Assembly: GCA_007258455.2 (NCBI GenBank)
Contig: VDFB02254976.1
Span: 82,827 to 146,826 of the forward strand
Reading direction: 5' to 3'
DNA: 64,000 bases
Origin: Sequoia sempervirens
Lineage: Eukaryota > Streptophyta > Pinopsida > Cupressales > Cupressaceae
Shown: piece by piece, positions 54,030-64,000 of the stretch
Position numbering within the stretch: position 1 is the first letter of the stretch
Layout: the number at the start of each line of letters is the position of its first letter
Translations under genes and position numbers: made by a program
The notes under the pieces: model-generated
Told to the model about the DNA's origin: nothing
What the model saw: only the letters and a program-made list of their open reading frames with translations
Databases searched by the model: none

Positions 54030-55406
54030 TTCATTATGGGTGGATGGGTGGGCTCCTCCCCCTCCGACCTTCACTTAGACACGGGGTGCCTAGGTGGTCT
54101 TGAGGTGGAGGACGGGACGGACGGATGGCATTCGGGCTTGGTGCATAGCAATCAAGACAACCGGCTAAACCTAGCGGATTGCGGAAGTTTATGGTAAGGT
54201 TAATAGGCAGCATTATAATTCAAATTTTAAAAGAATGGGTTTTGAGGCATGTTGGGCTTAGTTTTCACGAAGCCGTCTGAGGGACACGTAGCGCACGGTA
54301 GTCCTTATTCTGGGCGCGAACGTGTCGTGTGGTAATCACCACAATTTGCATTGATAACTGATCTAAGCTGAAGTGACTAGGGGAAGCATTTCTACTCATG
54401 CGAAGGACAGTTTTGTAAAGCCATTAATCTGGTTCCGTATGCGATGGCTGGCGGTTCATTATTAAGGTTTTCTATTAATATCATAATGACCGTTCCCAAA
54501 TTTAGGTTCGGCTCTTTGGTTCTTGCCTTTGTGTTTATTTTGCAGGGTGCACCGGTTATTTCTGTGGCAATGGAGAGGCAATCAAAATCGAAGTTCACCA
54601 TTATCATATCGGCGGAAGGGCTTGAATCCTTTGGTGTCGACACTCCTGTCTCCTTAATGGCAACGGAAAGACAAATTGCATTGAAGGTAACGGAACCAAT
54701 TTAAAAGCATCCTGTAAGGCGACAGGTGTTGGATTCGTGATGAAGATGGTTCTTAGAAGGAGGACATTGATGAAAAGTGTATATAGAACAAACATTATAA
54801 ATTCATCCGAGTTCCTCAACTGCTCTTGGACGTACCACCCAAGAAGACTATGGCTAAAATTAATCTGCGAATGTTTGGAAAAGATTTGCTCGAACGCCGA
54901 CATTACTGCGAAAGTGAAAATATAGGTAGAAAGACATCTGGCATCCTGAACCTTGCTTCTATGTGGGACTCGGATGATGCGGTTAAGATTTACCCCTTTC
55001 TTCTGGACCTTAAAGGCCCCGATTTATCTAGACACCGCAAGCTGACAGAAATGGCAGTGGAGTTTTTGAAGCAAAAAGTGAAGTTAGTGCTGGTGGTGGG
55101 AACGGACTGGGTGGAAGCTTTCATCTGTTTTGCAGAGGTAAATGGATTCTGGTAACTCAGTGGGCTACGGGTTGGTGTCTCTCTGGTTTTTTGTTTAGTT
55201 TTATGCGGATGCCGACTTCTTGAACGGGGGTTTAGTTTTGCAAATTTTGTTGTGAAGGATGACTATGTGTTTTTACCCTTTGTTGGTGATTGTCATGCTT
55301 GGTTGAACTTTTGGTGTTTGTTTTTGGCTATCCAGAAGAACATCAATGTATTTATTCACGCATAGCGGGCAGATGTATATTTTTCTTTTATATATAAAAA
55401 AAAAAT
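54030..55406 (+). mobile_element. LINE 3' region and tail
   Basis: Follows ORF2. It ends in TTTTATATATAAAAAAAAAA (about 55387-55406), the likely 3' end. Two short readable frames, 54444-54704 and 54826-55155 (NLASMWDSDDAVKIYPFLLD and beyond), look more protein-like than chance but match nothing I know; they could be a decayed third ORF or captured host sequence. No target-site duplication could be paired with the 5' side, whose end (somewhere between 49630 and 49829) is unclear. ORF1 is absent. Confidence 0.55.
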
Positions 55407-57120
55407 CATCCAAATGCGAACAAAAAAAAAAAAAATATCCTTCCTTTTTCTTTAGCGTAGCTTTCTTTTGTGATTTTCTCTTCCCCATTTTTACAACGAA
55501 TCACAAATCTTTTCAGGGCCTTCAAATCTATAGCCACAATGTATTCACACTAAAAGAGTAACAAACACTTTACAATATATAACCAAAGTCAATAGAAATA
55601 TGTAGATGACAAAAATATGGAAGAAACAATTCAAAGAAACTTACAAGGAAAAAAACATATCATTGTCTTGCAAGCATAAAATTGAGGAATAACACAACAC
55701 AATGAAAAAAATGGTTGTAGTCAATAATTAATGTATAATCAATTTTTACGGGTTGAAGATGTACTCCAAAACTAAGAGATGATGTAGAAATTAAGTGCAT
55801 TTAAATATAGGTAAAAACTCTTCTACCATATCAATTCATGGTGTCTATTGAAATTATTTTTTACAACCAAACACTTAAAAAACCTGCAAAATTTCCCCCC
55901 ATAATTGAACATAAATTTTCCATACTTTTAAACTAATATAAATTTAATTTTCTTCTTAACAAATTTCTAATACACGAATCACACAATCATATTTATACAT
56001 TCTAAATAAAATAAAAAAATTGCCAACTCTAACAAGCAAATTGATTTTTACAAAACAAATTAATTAAAGAAATGTTAGCCATGAGAAAATAGGTTTAGGA
56101 TTAATAATGTTAAAATATTTATTATATAATTTTCATCTATACCCACCTTAACCCTTGCCCAAATATAACATGCAAAATTTTGCTTGTTAAACAATTTTTT
56201 AAACGGCTATTAATTCAAAATTATTTTTAAATATTAAACGTATTTTATTTTAAAATAAATATACATAAATTAAATATATATTTAAAATAATCTATAGAAA
56301 ATTTGATGCTCTTTTCGACTAAGAGCCAAGGACTAAGGGTCCCTTTTTTAGTGTCGGAGCCTTTGCACTGAGCAAGACTTGATCCTTGGTGGGCTCATTT
56401 TGAACCTTTCAACTTCCCCAATAGATCAAGAGCCCATTGACGTCTTCCTAAAATTTTGATTTTATTTTATGACAAAAAATTATAATATGGAGTCCTGAGA
56501 TGGCCGACGACAAAATCAAGGTTCACGTTTAATGCAAGGTGGCACCTCTTTTGTCGCCAGTGGCAATCATATCAAGATGGATCCAATCAACGGAAAAAAA
56601 ACGGAAAAAACACTAATTTCCATGACAAATCAATCTATGACACGTCTTCGTTTAAAAATGCGGCAAACTACGTCAGCTGTGGGGTTATAATTGCCACGTA
56701 TCCACAGACTTACCATATACGATCTGAAACAACTGCAATTCTGCATTTTTGGGTACTTTCGCGAGAATTTGCGGACCTTTTACTCTGCCAGGCGAATTGC
56801 AGGAACTAGATCTCAACGAAAAGGAAAATAATTAGAGATCTTTATTGTTTTCGCTTTAGAACCTGCAAGTAAAACATTCCAGACAATGTAAAAAACATTA
56901 ATATCTCGAGACCTCTGATTCGACTGTATACGCTGCAAATTGACAATAATCCTTGGTATTATGTAAAAGCACACACGGTTCAATGCAGATCTTAAGGACC
57001 CACCTGGCTTTATGGTTGGATTTGTAAAACCTAGCTGGAATTAAGGCCTTGCTTTCGCCAGATGTACTATAATAAGCTGTAGCTGCTGGATCTGTAAAAT
57101 TTTTGCTTCAAGATGTAAAT
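55407..57120. other. Intergenic DNA upstream of a probable host gene
   Basis: AT-rich, with A and T runs up to 56300 and more mixed sequence from 56300. No coding frame. ACGT-core words (ACACGTCTTC at about 56640, CCACGTATCC at about 56694) lie 430-490 bp before the TATA box. Confidence 0.45.
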
Positions 57121-57128
57121 TATAAATA
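57121..57128 (+). promoter_or_regulatory. Candidate TATA box of host gene
   Basis: TATAAATA, 110 bp upstream of the ATG at 57238, leaving room for a short 5' UTR. Confidence 0.45.
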
Positions 57129-57237
57129 ACCGAGGATTTCAGTTATAGTCTTCTTACAATAATTTTTTATTATTTTTGGAAAAAAATTGGGAGGGTTTGG
57201 CTGGGGTTTGAAGGAAGAGGAGAATTTGTGGTCAGTG

Positions 57238-57278
57238 ATGGCTCTCTCTATTGATCCTGAGGCAATTCCTGTGTTCGG
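57238..57278 (+). CDS. Probable first coding exon of an unidentified host gene
   Basis: ATGGCT in a good plant start context opens MALSIDPEAIPVFG, and the frame meets a strong 5' splice site, GG|GTGAGT, at 57279. It has a TATA box and a purine-rich, GGGTTTG-containing leader upstream, unlike the surrounding repeats. The peptide is too short for me to name the protein. No downstream exon could be identified with confidence up to 64000; long introns would be normal in a genome of this kind. A chance ATG plus GTGAGT is the alternative. Confidence 0.4.
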
Positions 57279-59125
57279 GTGAGTGCAATTTAATGCTGCA
57301 TTTGAATTTTGTTGAAAATATGTTATTTAATAAGTTCACGGTTCACTTTTTGCTCCCACATGTTTAAATGTTAATTCTGAATGATTTTGAGATCCCAAAA
57401 TTAACTGATAAACTCTGTGTCATAAGTTCTTTTAGTTCATGAATTCCTCTTGTGGGTTAACCCTCAGCTTAGATGCCACGATTGAGGTATCTGATGAATT
57501 GAAGTGTCTCTGGACTTGCACCTGGTATGGTCTGTTGCATACGCCACTGATAGATTTTATATTATAATTTTTTTTTAGTTCATGAATTCCTCCTATGAGG
57601 TAGCCCTCTGCTTAGATGCCACGATTGAGGATATCTCATGCATTGAAGTCTCCGGACTTGCACCTGGTATTGCCTGTTGGGTTCGCCACACCTAGAGCGA
57701 GATGTTGTCTTTTATCCAATTTCAGATACTTAACATGTCTTCTACTGATTAGCTCTGATGATTGCCACTTAAACTTGTTTCATTCGAAATCAAGCTTATC
57801 ACATTTAATTAATCTTTCAACTAATTTCATAGTTTGATGCATTGAAGCCTCTCTGGACTTGCACCTGGTATTATTGATTGGGTACGCTGGACCCAGAGCC
57901 AGGTGCTGTATTTTACCCAATTTTAATACTTAACATGTCTCCTACTAATTAGCCCCAATCAGTTAAACTCATCGTATTTGACTTAAGCACATGCCATTCA
58001 ACTAATCTTTCATTTAATTTCATTATCTGAGTATAGTAATTTCTGCTTGTTGCACAAACTACTTGCACCTTTGAATTTTGAATTTTTGCAGAATAAGTGA
58101 CTGAGTAAATAAACTATTGAATATTTAAATTTTTTATATTATTAGCACAGGTTTTCATATTAAGAAATATGTTACTGGAAACAATTGTGTTCTATGATGC
58201 ATCAACTATTTATCTTCAGCCCATACATGTCTGAATTATTTGGCAAACAGAGTTTTCTTTTCCCAATTGGCTGATATTTTACTAAAGCTCAAAAATTAGT
58301 TTCTGATAAATATCAAATTTTCAAAACAACTTATCTACCAAAATTTTGTACTTGAAATCAGCATAAAATTCAGGAGCTTCACCATTTTAAAAAAATGTAT
58401 TAGGACTACGTACTACGTTTCTGTTCAAATATTAGCCTATTTTACATAATGGAATTAAAATATTCCCCATCTATTCTTTACTTGTATAAATATTTCCCTT
58501 GAACTTTTACTTGTTTGCAATATAACAATTTGATGCACTCTTTATCATAATGTATTAATTCAAGTAGAGTAAATACTTGTCTGTTGCATAAGATGGTAAG
58601 CACGACAGGATTTGTCCCATTCTTTTGAAGCACAGCACCTTAATAGTGTATTTCTGTTATGTGTGGTGTCATATGATTCCCACATCTATATATGTTTTCC
58701 TATCATGGCTGCACAAGGCAAATGCATCTGTTTTAGTGTGGGAATAAAAGTTCTTAAATTACAACTGATATTATTTCTTTCTCTTCTATTATTCACATTG
58801 CACTGTGATTTGTTGACTACAAGTGCATGTTGTCTACCGTTTTTTGTACCATAATAAAGGAGAAGCATGATGTTATTTGCCACTCTCCTGGTCAAATATT
58901 CTATCTCATAAATGTGGGTTACAGATTCTTGTGCGATTCCTACTTATGCCTCCTACTTTCTTAAATGTCTTCACTGTATTAAACTGTAGCTGACTTCAAT
59001 TTTGAATTTAGTTGACCCTATTCACAAAATGATGAGGATTCATTTGAAAGATAGGAAGAGAAAATATAGCACCATTTTACATTGATTTACCTCTAATCAC
59101 TTCTAATGCAGATGCATTAATTTCA
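57279..59125 (+). other. Presumed intron, with local duplications
   Basis: No coding frame. From 57427 to about 57980 three related segments repeat: CTTGCACCTGGTAT occurs at 57515, 57657 and 57858; the first two share TTAGTTCATGAATTCCTC and GATGCCACGATTGAGG, and the last two share ACTTAACATGTCT. The rest is AT-rich. Confidence 0.45.
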
Positions 59126-59133
59126 CATAGACC
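59126..59133. repeat. Target-site duplication of MITE (left)
   Basis: CATAGACC, identical to 59525-59532. Confidence 0.8.
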
Positions 59134-59524
59134 CATAGTTTACATACTCTCCGATTACTCTCCAAGTAGCCGAGTAATCTCCAAAAAATTTGCATGCCGA
59201 GTAATTTCTGCTTTTACTTGCAGGCAGTATGCAGATGGACTTTCTCCTGTCAAATTATCAAGTAATCGCCAGTAGCTCGCAAAAAACGCACAAACTTGGC
59301 ATGTTTGTGTGTGTATAAATATTCTGTGTGTGTATATGCATGCAAACTTGGCATCCTGTGTATGTTTATAGATATGTATGTGTGCACAGTGCAGTCCTGA
59401 GTATACACATACATAAATATCCACACACATAATCCGAGTATTTGCCGAGTATTTGTCGAGTTTTTCCCGAGTCAAAATTTTTGGGCTTGCCAAGTACTCT
59501 CCGATTCCGAGTATGTAAACTATG
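59134..59524. mobile_element. hAT-like MITE
   Basis: 391 bp with perfect 16-bp terminal inverted repeats, CATAGTTTACATACTC ... GAGTATGTAAACTATG, and an 8-bp target duplication CATAGACC on both sides; 8 bp is the hAT signature. No coding capacity. Near both ends the word CCGAGTA is repeated (left about 59169 and 59198; right about 59433 and 59506), as expected for subterminal transposase-binding sites. The middle contains TGTGTGTATA runs. Confidence 0.82.
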
Positions 59525-59532
59525 CATAGACC
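59525..59532. repeat. Target-site duplication of MITE (right)
   Basis: CATAGACC, identical to 59126-59133. Confidence 0.8.
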
Positions 59533-60630
59533 TACGTTTGATGGTCAGAACCCACTTAATGTCTACCTTAACCTTGATATTTCTGAGTTTGAAAGCAAGA
59601 CTGATGCTGATATCTGAGACATCTAGATTCAACAATCCATGTCATACTTCTCCATGAACCATTCTAGTGGCAAAAATAATATAATATCTGCAATGCTTAA
59701 GCTTTTGTTGACCACAATGGGTGGAAGCTGTACTGCCAAATGAGTTAAGATTGTGAGAAACTAGTTAGAACATGGAACCAGTTTGTAAAATCTTTTTGTT
59801 TTAAGTTCCTGCTTTGTTTAATAATTTGATGATGAAGAATACTTAAAAGTTATGGCCAGCCTTTCCAAGATTATATAAATGAATTTCATGATATGATGCT
59901 AAGCATGATAAAATACTCCATTGTTGTAGTGGCCCCAAGCTTTATATTCAAACAGTATTATGGTTTTTGACAGTTAACACATTCAGAGACACCTGTAGAT
60001 ATGGTGTCAAAATTGAGAATTTCCATGTTAAAGATGGCAAAAATAACCTTGAAAAGAAACACATGGACTCATCTGACATCAAACCTTGACTCTGGTAAGC
60101 AATCTTATCATAACAACTCACACTCACATCAATATGTTTAATCCTTATCTTTGACACCATACACACATTAACTTGACATGGAATGATAGTGCAAACCTAG
60201 CAAGTTGAGTGACTTTCATGAGTCCCTTAAACATTCAATGAAGAAAATCATGCTAGATACACTCTTTTAGTGCAGGTGTAAAACTCATCTACAATGTTTT
60301 AGAAGGGTTCAGTTTCCCTTGATCCTGAACCTGACACACCAATGAGTTTGACAACCCAAGCTAGACCTTTCATGCCATTCCTTGAAGAGGAGGATCACCG
60401 CTTCCATATTTTTAGATGTGGAAGCAAGGTCAGCCTCTCCATTTATGATTCTTAATGGTAACCATAAAAATCTCATTTCAGTATCATCTAAGAGGCTGAA
60501 CCTTACCAACACACTTCATCCACAACTGTTTGTCATTGGTTAGCTGCAACATAGCAGAGATATGCGTGTTACTTCATGGTGCAGACTCTAGTACAACATA
60601 AATTCATTCAAGGATGAAATCATCTTTGAC
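59533..60630. other. Non-coding DNA, nothing recognised
   Basis: Mixed AT-rich sequence without convincing coding frames, RNA genes or terminal repeats; presumed intron or intergenic. Confidence 0.4.
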
Positions 60631-61389
60631 ATAGCACCATTACATGACTGCAATACCCTCTTTGTGACCTATCAACGTGGAAGAGACATAACATGTATAA
60701 TAAGACTTTAATGCATCATATTTACTTTTGAAGACCAATCAAATATTTGAAGTCATTCTGAAGATTAAAAAGTAAGTATAAAACTGCTTGGTCCAGAGGG
60801 AATGGCTTGTCGTCCTCAAGATGTTCAAGGGACGTTTGAACATTCCTGGGTAGTCGTGGAGATGGCTAGCCAGCCCTTGCCATTTCCTGTCAAAAAAAAT
60901 CTGTCTCTAGCATGTTTCTTTTTTTGTTTGAAATTGGGTATTGGGGTGGGGACATTTTGGGGACAAGGCCAAATTATCTAGGGGTGTGTCCCCAAGGAGC
61001 ATAGTGTCAAATAGCACCATTACATGACTGATACCCTTCTTTGTAACCCATCAATGTGGAAGAGACATAACATGTATAATAAGGCTTTAATGCATCATAT
61101 TTACTTTCGATGACCAATCACATATTTGAAGTCATTTTGAAGATTAAAAAGTGAGTATAAAATTGCCTGGGTCACAAGGAATGGCTTGTCATCCTCAAGA
61201 CAGTCAAGGGGCGTTTGAACATTCCTTGGTAGTTGTGGGGATGGCTAGCCATTCCTTGCGATTTCCTGTCAAAAAAATCTGTCCCTAGAATGTTTCCTTT
61301 TTTGTTTGAAACTGGGTATGGGGTGGAGACATTTTGGGGACGAGGTCAAATTATGCAGGGGACGTGTCGCCAAGGAGCACAGTCTCAAA
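60631..61389. repeat. 380-bp tandem duplication
   Basis: Two adjacent copies, 60631-61010 and 61011-61389, both starting ATAGCACCATTACATGACTG and ending CCAAGGAGCA.AGT.TCAAA, about 90 percent alike. The second copy has small deletions. Non-coding; the ORF at 61233-61502 has no counterpart in copy 1. Confidence 0.85.
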
Positions 61390-61700
61390 TGCCAGAAAAC
61401 TATCATAGCACAGCAAGACATTGCCATTTTCTTATGCGTGTTTTGAGAAATGGCCATTCTTACACCCTACCAGAAGACAGTCTCAATGCAGGGAACTACT
61501 AACCATTGTTTTAAGCATGCTTGGATTCATAATGGACATCCAGCAACCACCATCTCAGATTGAAATTCTTGTCTTTTAGAAGACAAGTTGGTGCTTCATG
61601 GATAGAAATTTCATCATATCTACACTATCCAATTGACAGATCAATGGTTGGGGATTAAGTTGCCAGTCAGCATTGCACATCTTTTGCAGATACTGAAAGG

Positions 61701-61848
61701 GTTTGATGGTGAAGGCTTGTGTATAACATGGTGGATGCACATGTTTTTATGTGGAGTAAGATTGGGTATTTACTGGTTTAATGGTGAAGGCTTGTGTATT
61801 CCATGGTGGATGCGCATGTTTCTATGTGGAGGGGGTAGGGTATTTACA
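61701..61848. repeat. 75-bp tandem duplication
   Basis: Two copies starting GTTTGATGGTGAAGGC (61701) and GTTTAATGGTGAAGGC (61776), each with CATGGTGGATGC.CATGTTT and GGGTATTTAC. Confidence 0.85.
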
Positions 61849-63389
61849 CCAATTTAAACAATATATAAGGCAAATGGAAAAGATTTTATGGGGCCTAAAA
61901 TAAAAAGTTAAGTTATAGTCACTTTTGGAGGGAAAATAAAAAGTCATGAGAAATAATATTTAATTATTTATGAAAAGTGTATAAAAAGGAGGGTTGAGAA
62001 GAAAAAGTTCATTCTTGGCATTTTATTTTCAAAACCTCAACTTTGGAGATTGAGCAACTGTTCATCTTTCCTGTCCTAGGATGGAAACCCTTCAACAAAG
62101 ATTGGTTTTGAGGATGAAAACCCTCCTAGCCAATTTATGGTGGGTTCATCTAGGATTCACAGGTGTGTTTATTGATATGATGAATCAAAGGGAGACATAT
62201 TAATTTCAGTTGATTTAAATATTGGAGACTTCTTGAATTTCATTTACCTACAAATCACAACGTACTACCATGGTGTTGAAACATGGAGAGCTTGGTAAAA
62301 AATTGTTTTATTTTGTTTTCTGTGGCTGGCCATACCATTTTGTGGCCTGGCTGTACCATTTACTAGCTGCAAATCAGGTCACACTAGTTGAAGGTGGGAC
62401 GTGGCAAGGAAAAAATATAGTTCAATATTTATTTTTTGGAATTTGTGGGCCCCAATACCCAGCCGTATCATTTTATGATGGAGGCAGTTGAAGTTTGGAG
62501 GGATTTTTGGATCCCATATGCCTATCACACCCTATGTGGGGTCAGCAGCTGATTTGGAGGTGGTCACTGCTGTACTTTGGGAAATTCTATCAATAAATAC
62601 AGTCATAAAAGGAGGCTGAACTGCCTATGAAGATGCAGTCTCTAATGTGATTTGACATCAGCAATTAATATTATTATACCAAGGGTTTCAAGTTTCAACA
62701 GCATGCTATCTCAGATTTGAAGGTCAGGACTTGCATTCATTTTCCAGCTCTACACATTTTTATTATCAAATACACATGAGCTGGTAAATTATGATTTATA
62801 TTATAAATTCCTGAATTCTATAATAGCTGTTTCACTTCTGAAATAAACATTGTGTTCCTATGTTGCTCTTGTAAATGTAATATCTGTTTATTCATTGCTA
62901 CCTCTTGTCATTTTGTCAACCATCTGCCAAACCATGAAAAAAATTTGTTGGGCACTTTACACTTTATATATACATCAACAAACACCGTAGAAGGTGGGTT
63001 GAATTCTTGCTTTTCACTAAACATATTTTCAACAAAGCTCAAGATAGCTGTACTCGATCCATTTCCTTATGTGTTGTCTTAGTTTGAAGCCTTGCGTGCC
63101 AATTGGTGTAGCTTATCTACTGTCCCTATTAAAAGACCATGACTACATGCAACTAATATTAAAATGTAACCCTTGTAGGAGATAACACATTAGATAATAG
63201 TAATACAGTTGACTCCAGAAACCTTAAATAATAAAGCACACTACAGACTAGACAATTCACAATCAAAAACTAATATCACACTGTAATGCTTTTAAGTTTT
63301 AGGAGATAAAACCTTTGAATTTGATATTCTTCCCTGCCTTGGTCTATATTTAGCTTTCAATGTTGACTGTTTGGCCTTGATGCATTTAC
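61849..63389. other. Non-coding DNA, nothing recognised
   Basis: No convincing coding frame, RNA gene or repeat boundary; presumed intron or intergenic. Confidence 0.4.
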
Positions 63390-64000
63390 AGGAGCAGTTG
63401 TCTCATAGGTTGAGTATCCACCAAAGATTGATTTGAGTTGTATGTCTCCAATCAAGTGTGACCAAATAGTAGAAAGCAGGTTTAAGCACATTTGCAATAA
63501 GGCTCTTCCCCATTTTTGTGTTGCCAAAGTTGATAACATTCCAGCAAAGGCCAAATGGTGCATAAGGTAGCAGATTCAAAGATTGTGCCCTTTTTGGAGC
63601 AAATTTCTCCACAGGTTTGAGCCTTAAACAAAGGTTGATCCAAATTGAATGTTTCCAATTGGGTGTGACCAATCAACAGAAAACAGGTTGAAGCACAGGT
63701 TGAAGCACACCCATCCAATTTTTTGTGTTGCCAAAGTTGATCAATTTCGAGCACAGGCTAAATGATTCATAAGGGAGCAAATTTAAAGATTTTGCCTTTA
63801 CTGAGCCAACCTTTCTCCACAGATTCGCTATACAACCAAGGTTGACCTGAGTTAAATGGCTTCAATTGAGTTTGACCAAATAACAGAATGTAGATTGAAG
63901 CATGCTTGCAACAATTCCCTTTCCCTTTTTTTGTTGCAGAGTTGGGTCTTTCCAGCATAGGGCAAATGGCTCATAAGGGATCAAATTCAAAGGATTTTGC
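63390..64000. repeat. 207-bp-period tandem array, open at window end
   Basis: Units anchored at AAAGATTGAT (63423), AAAGGTTGAT (63630) and CAAGGTTGAC (63837), exactly 207 bp apart. Each unit also contains TGTGACCAA or TTTGACCAA, TTGTGTTGCC or TTGTTGCAG, CATAAGG, and a GAGC...TCTCCACAG segment. A partial unit precedes the first. Unit 2 has an internal AGGTTGAAGCACA doubling. All minus-strand ORFs here are products of the repeat. Confidence 0.8.

Noticed and set aside
61233..61502. 89-codon ORF
   Set aside because: It sits in the second unit of a 380-bp tandem duplication whose first unit lacks the frame.
63403..63754. Overlapping 90-codon minus-strand ORFs
   Set aside because: They are frames through the 207-bp tandem repeat, with no independent evidence of coding.

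Overview
This is a piece of a large, repeat-swollen seed-plant genome. The AT-rich background, Tat-lineage Ty3/gypsy elements with kilobase-long leaders, a plant L1 LINE carrying an RNase H, a plant mobile domain (PMD) gene and one probable host exon with a plant-style start and 5' splice site all point that way. The look is gymnosperm-like, but the species cannot be read from the sequence. Nearly the whole window is nested, decayed retrotransposons. I see no intact gene, no CRISPR array and no rRNA or functional tRNA gene.

Layout, outermost to innermost. (i) An old minus-strand element has its LTR at about 43825-45030, a long leader, and a minus-strand ORF at 40375-41262. (ii) To its left lies E0, a plus-strand Tat-lineage element: RT (partial)-RNase H-archaeal-type RNase H-integrase at 26196-29039, a long non-coding stretch, an antisense PMD gene in two pieces (31880-33260 and 37640-38083), a polypurine tract and a 3' LTR at 39034 to about 40278. 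(iii) E0 is cut inside its RT by E1, a plus-strand relative with LTRs at 1-1063 (partial) and 24934-26195. E1 keeps a gag-like region and a G-patch-like region but shows no protease, RT, RNase H or integrase, so it looks non-autonomous. (iv) E1 is itself cut by E2, a complete minus-strand Ty3/gypsy element of chromovirus type at 2529-9602. E2 has TG...CA LTRs, a tRNA-Met-type primer site, a polypurine tract and a perfect ACAAC target-site duplication, but its RT palm is deleted in frame.

A run of exactly 100 N at 13847-13946 separates two stretches that repeat each other: 4259-13846 and 13947-23561. Long parts are identical and short patches are scrambled. The simplest reading is that two overlapping contigs were placed end to end, so 13947-23561 is probably a second assembled copy of the same DNA and not a real tandem duplication.

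The right part (45030-64000) holds AT-rich intergenic DNA, a broken L1 LINE (49829 to about 55406, with two nonsense codons and a homopolymer frameshift), a probable promoter plus first exon of a host gene (57121-57278), and then presumed intron or intergenic DNA containing a hAT-like MITE with perfect TIRs and an 8-bp TSD (59134-59524) and several local tandem repeats, including a 207-bp-period array running off the window end.
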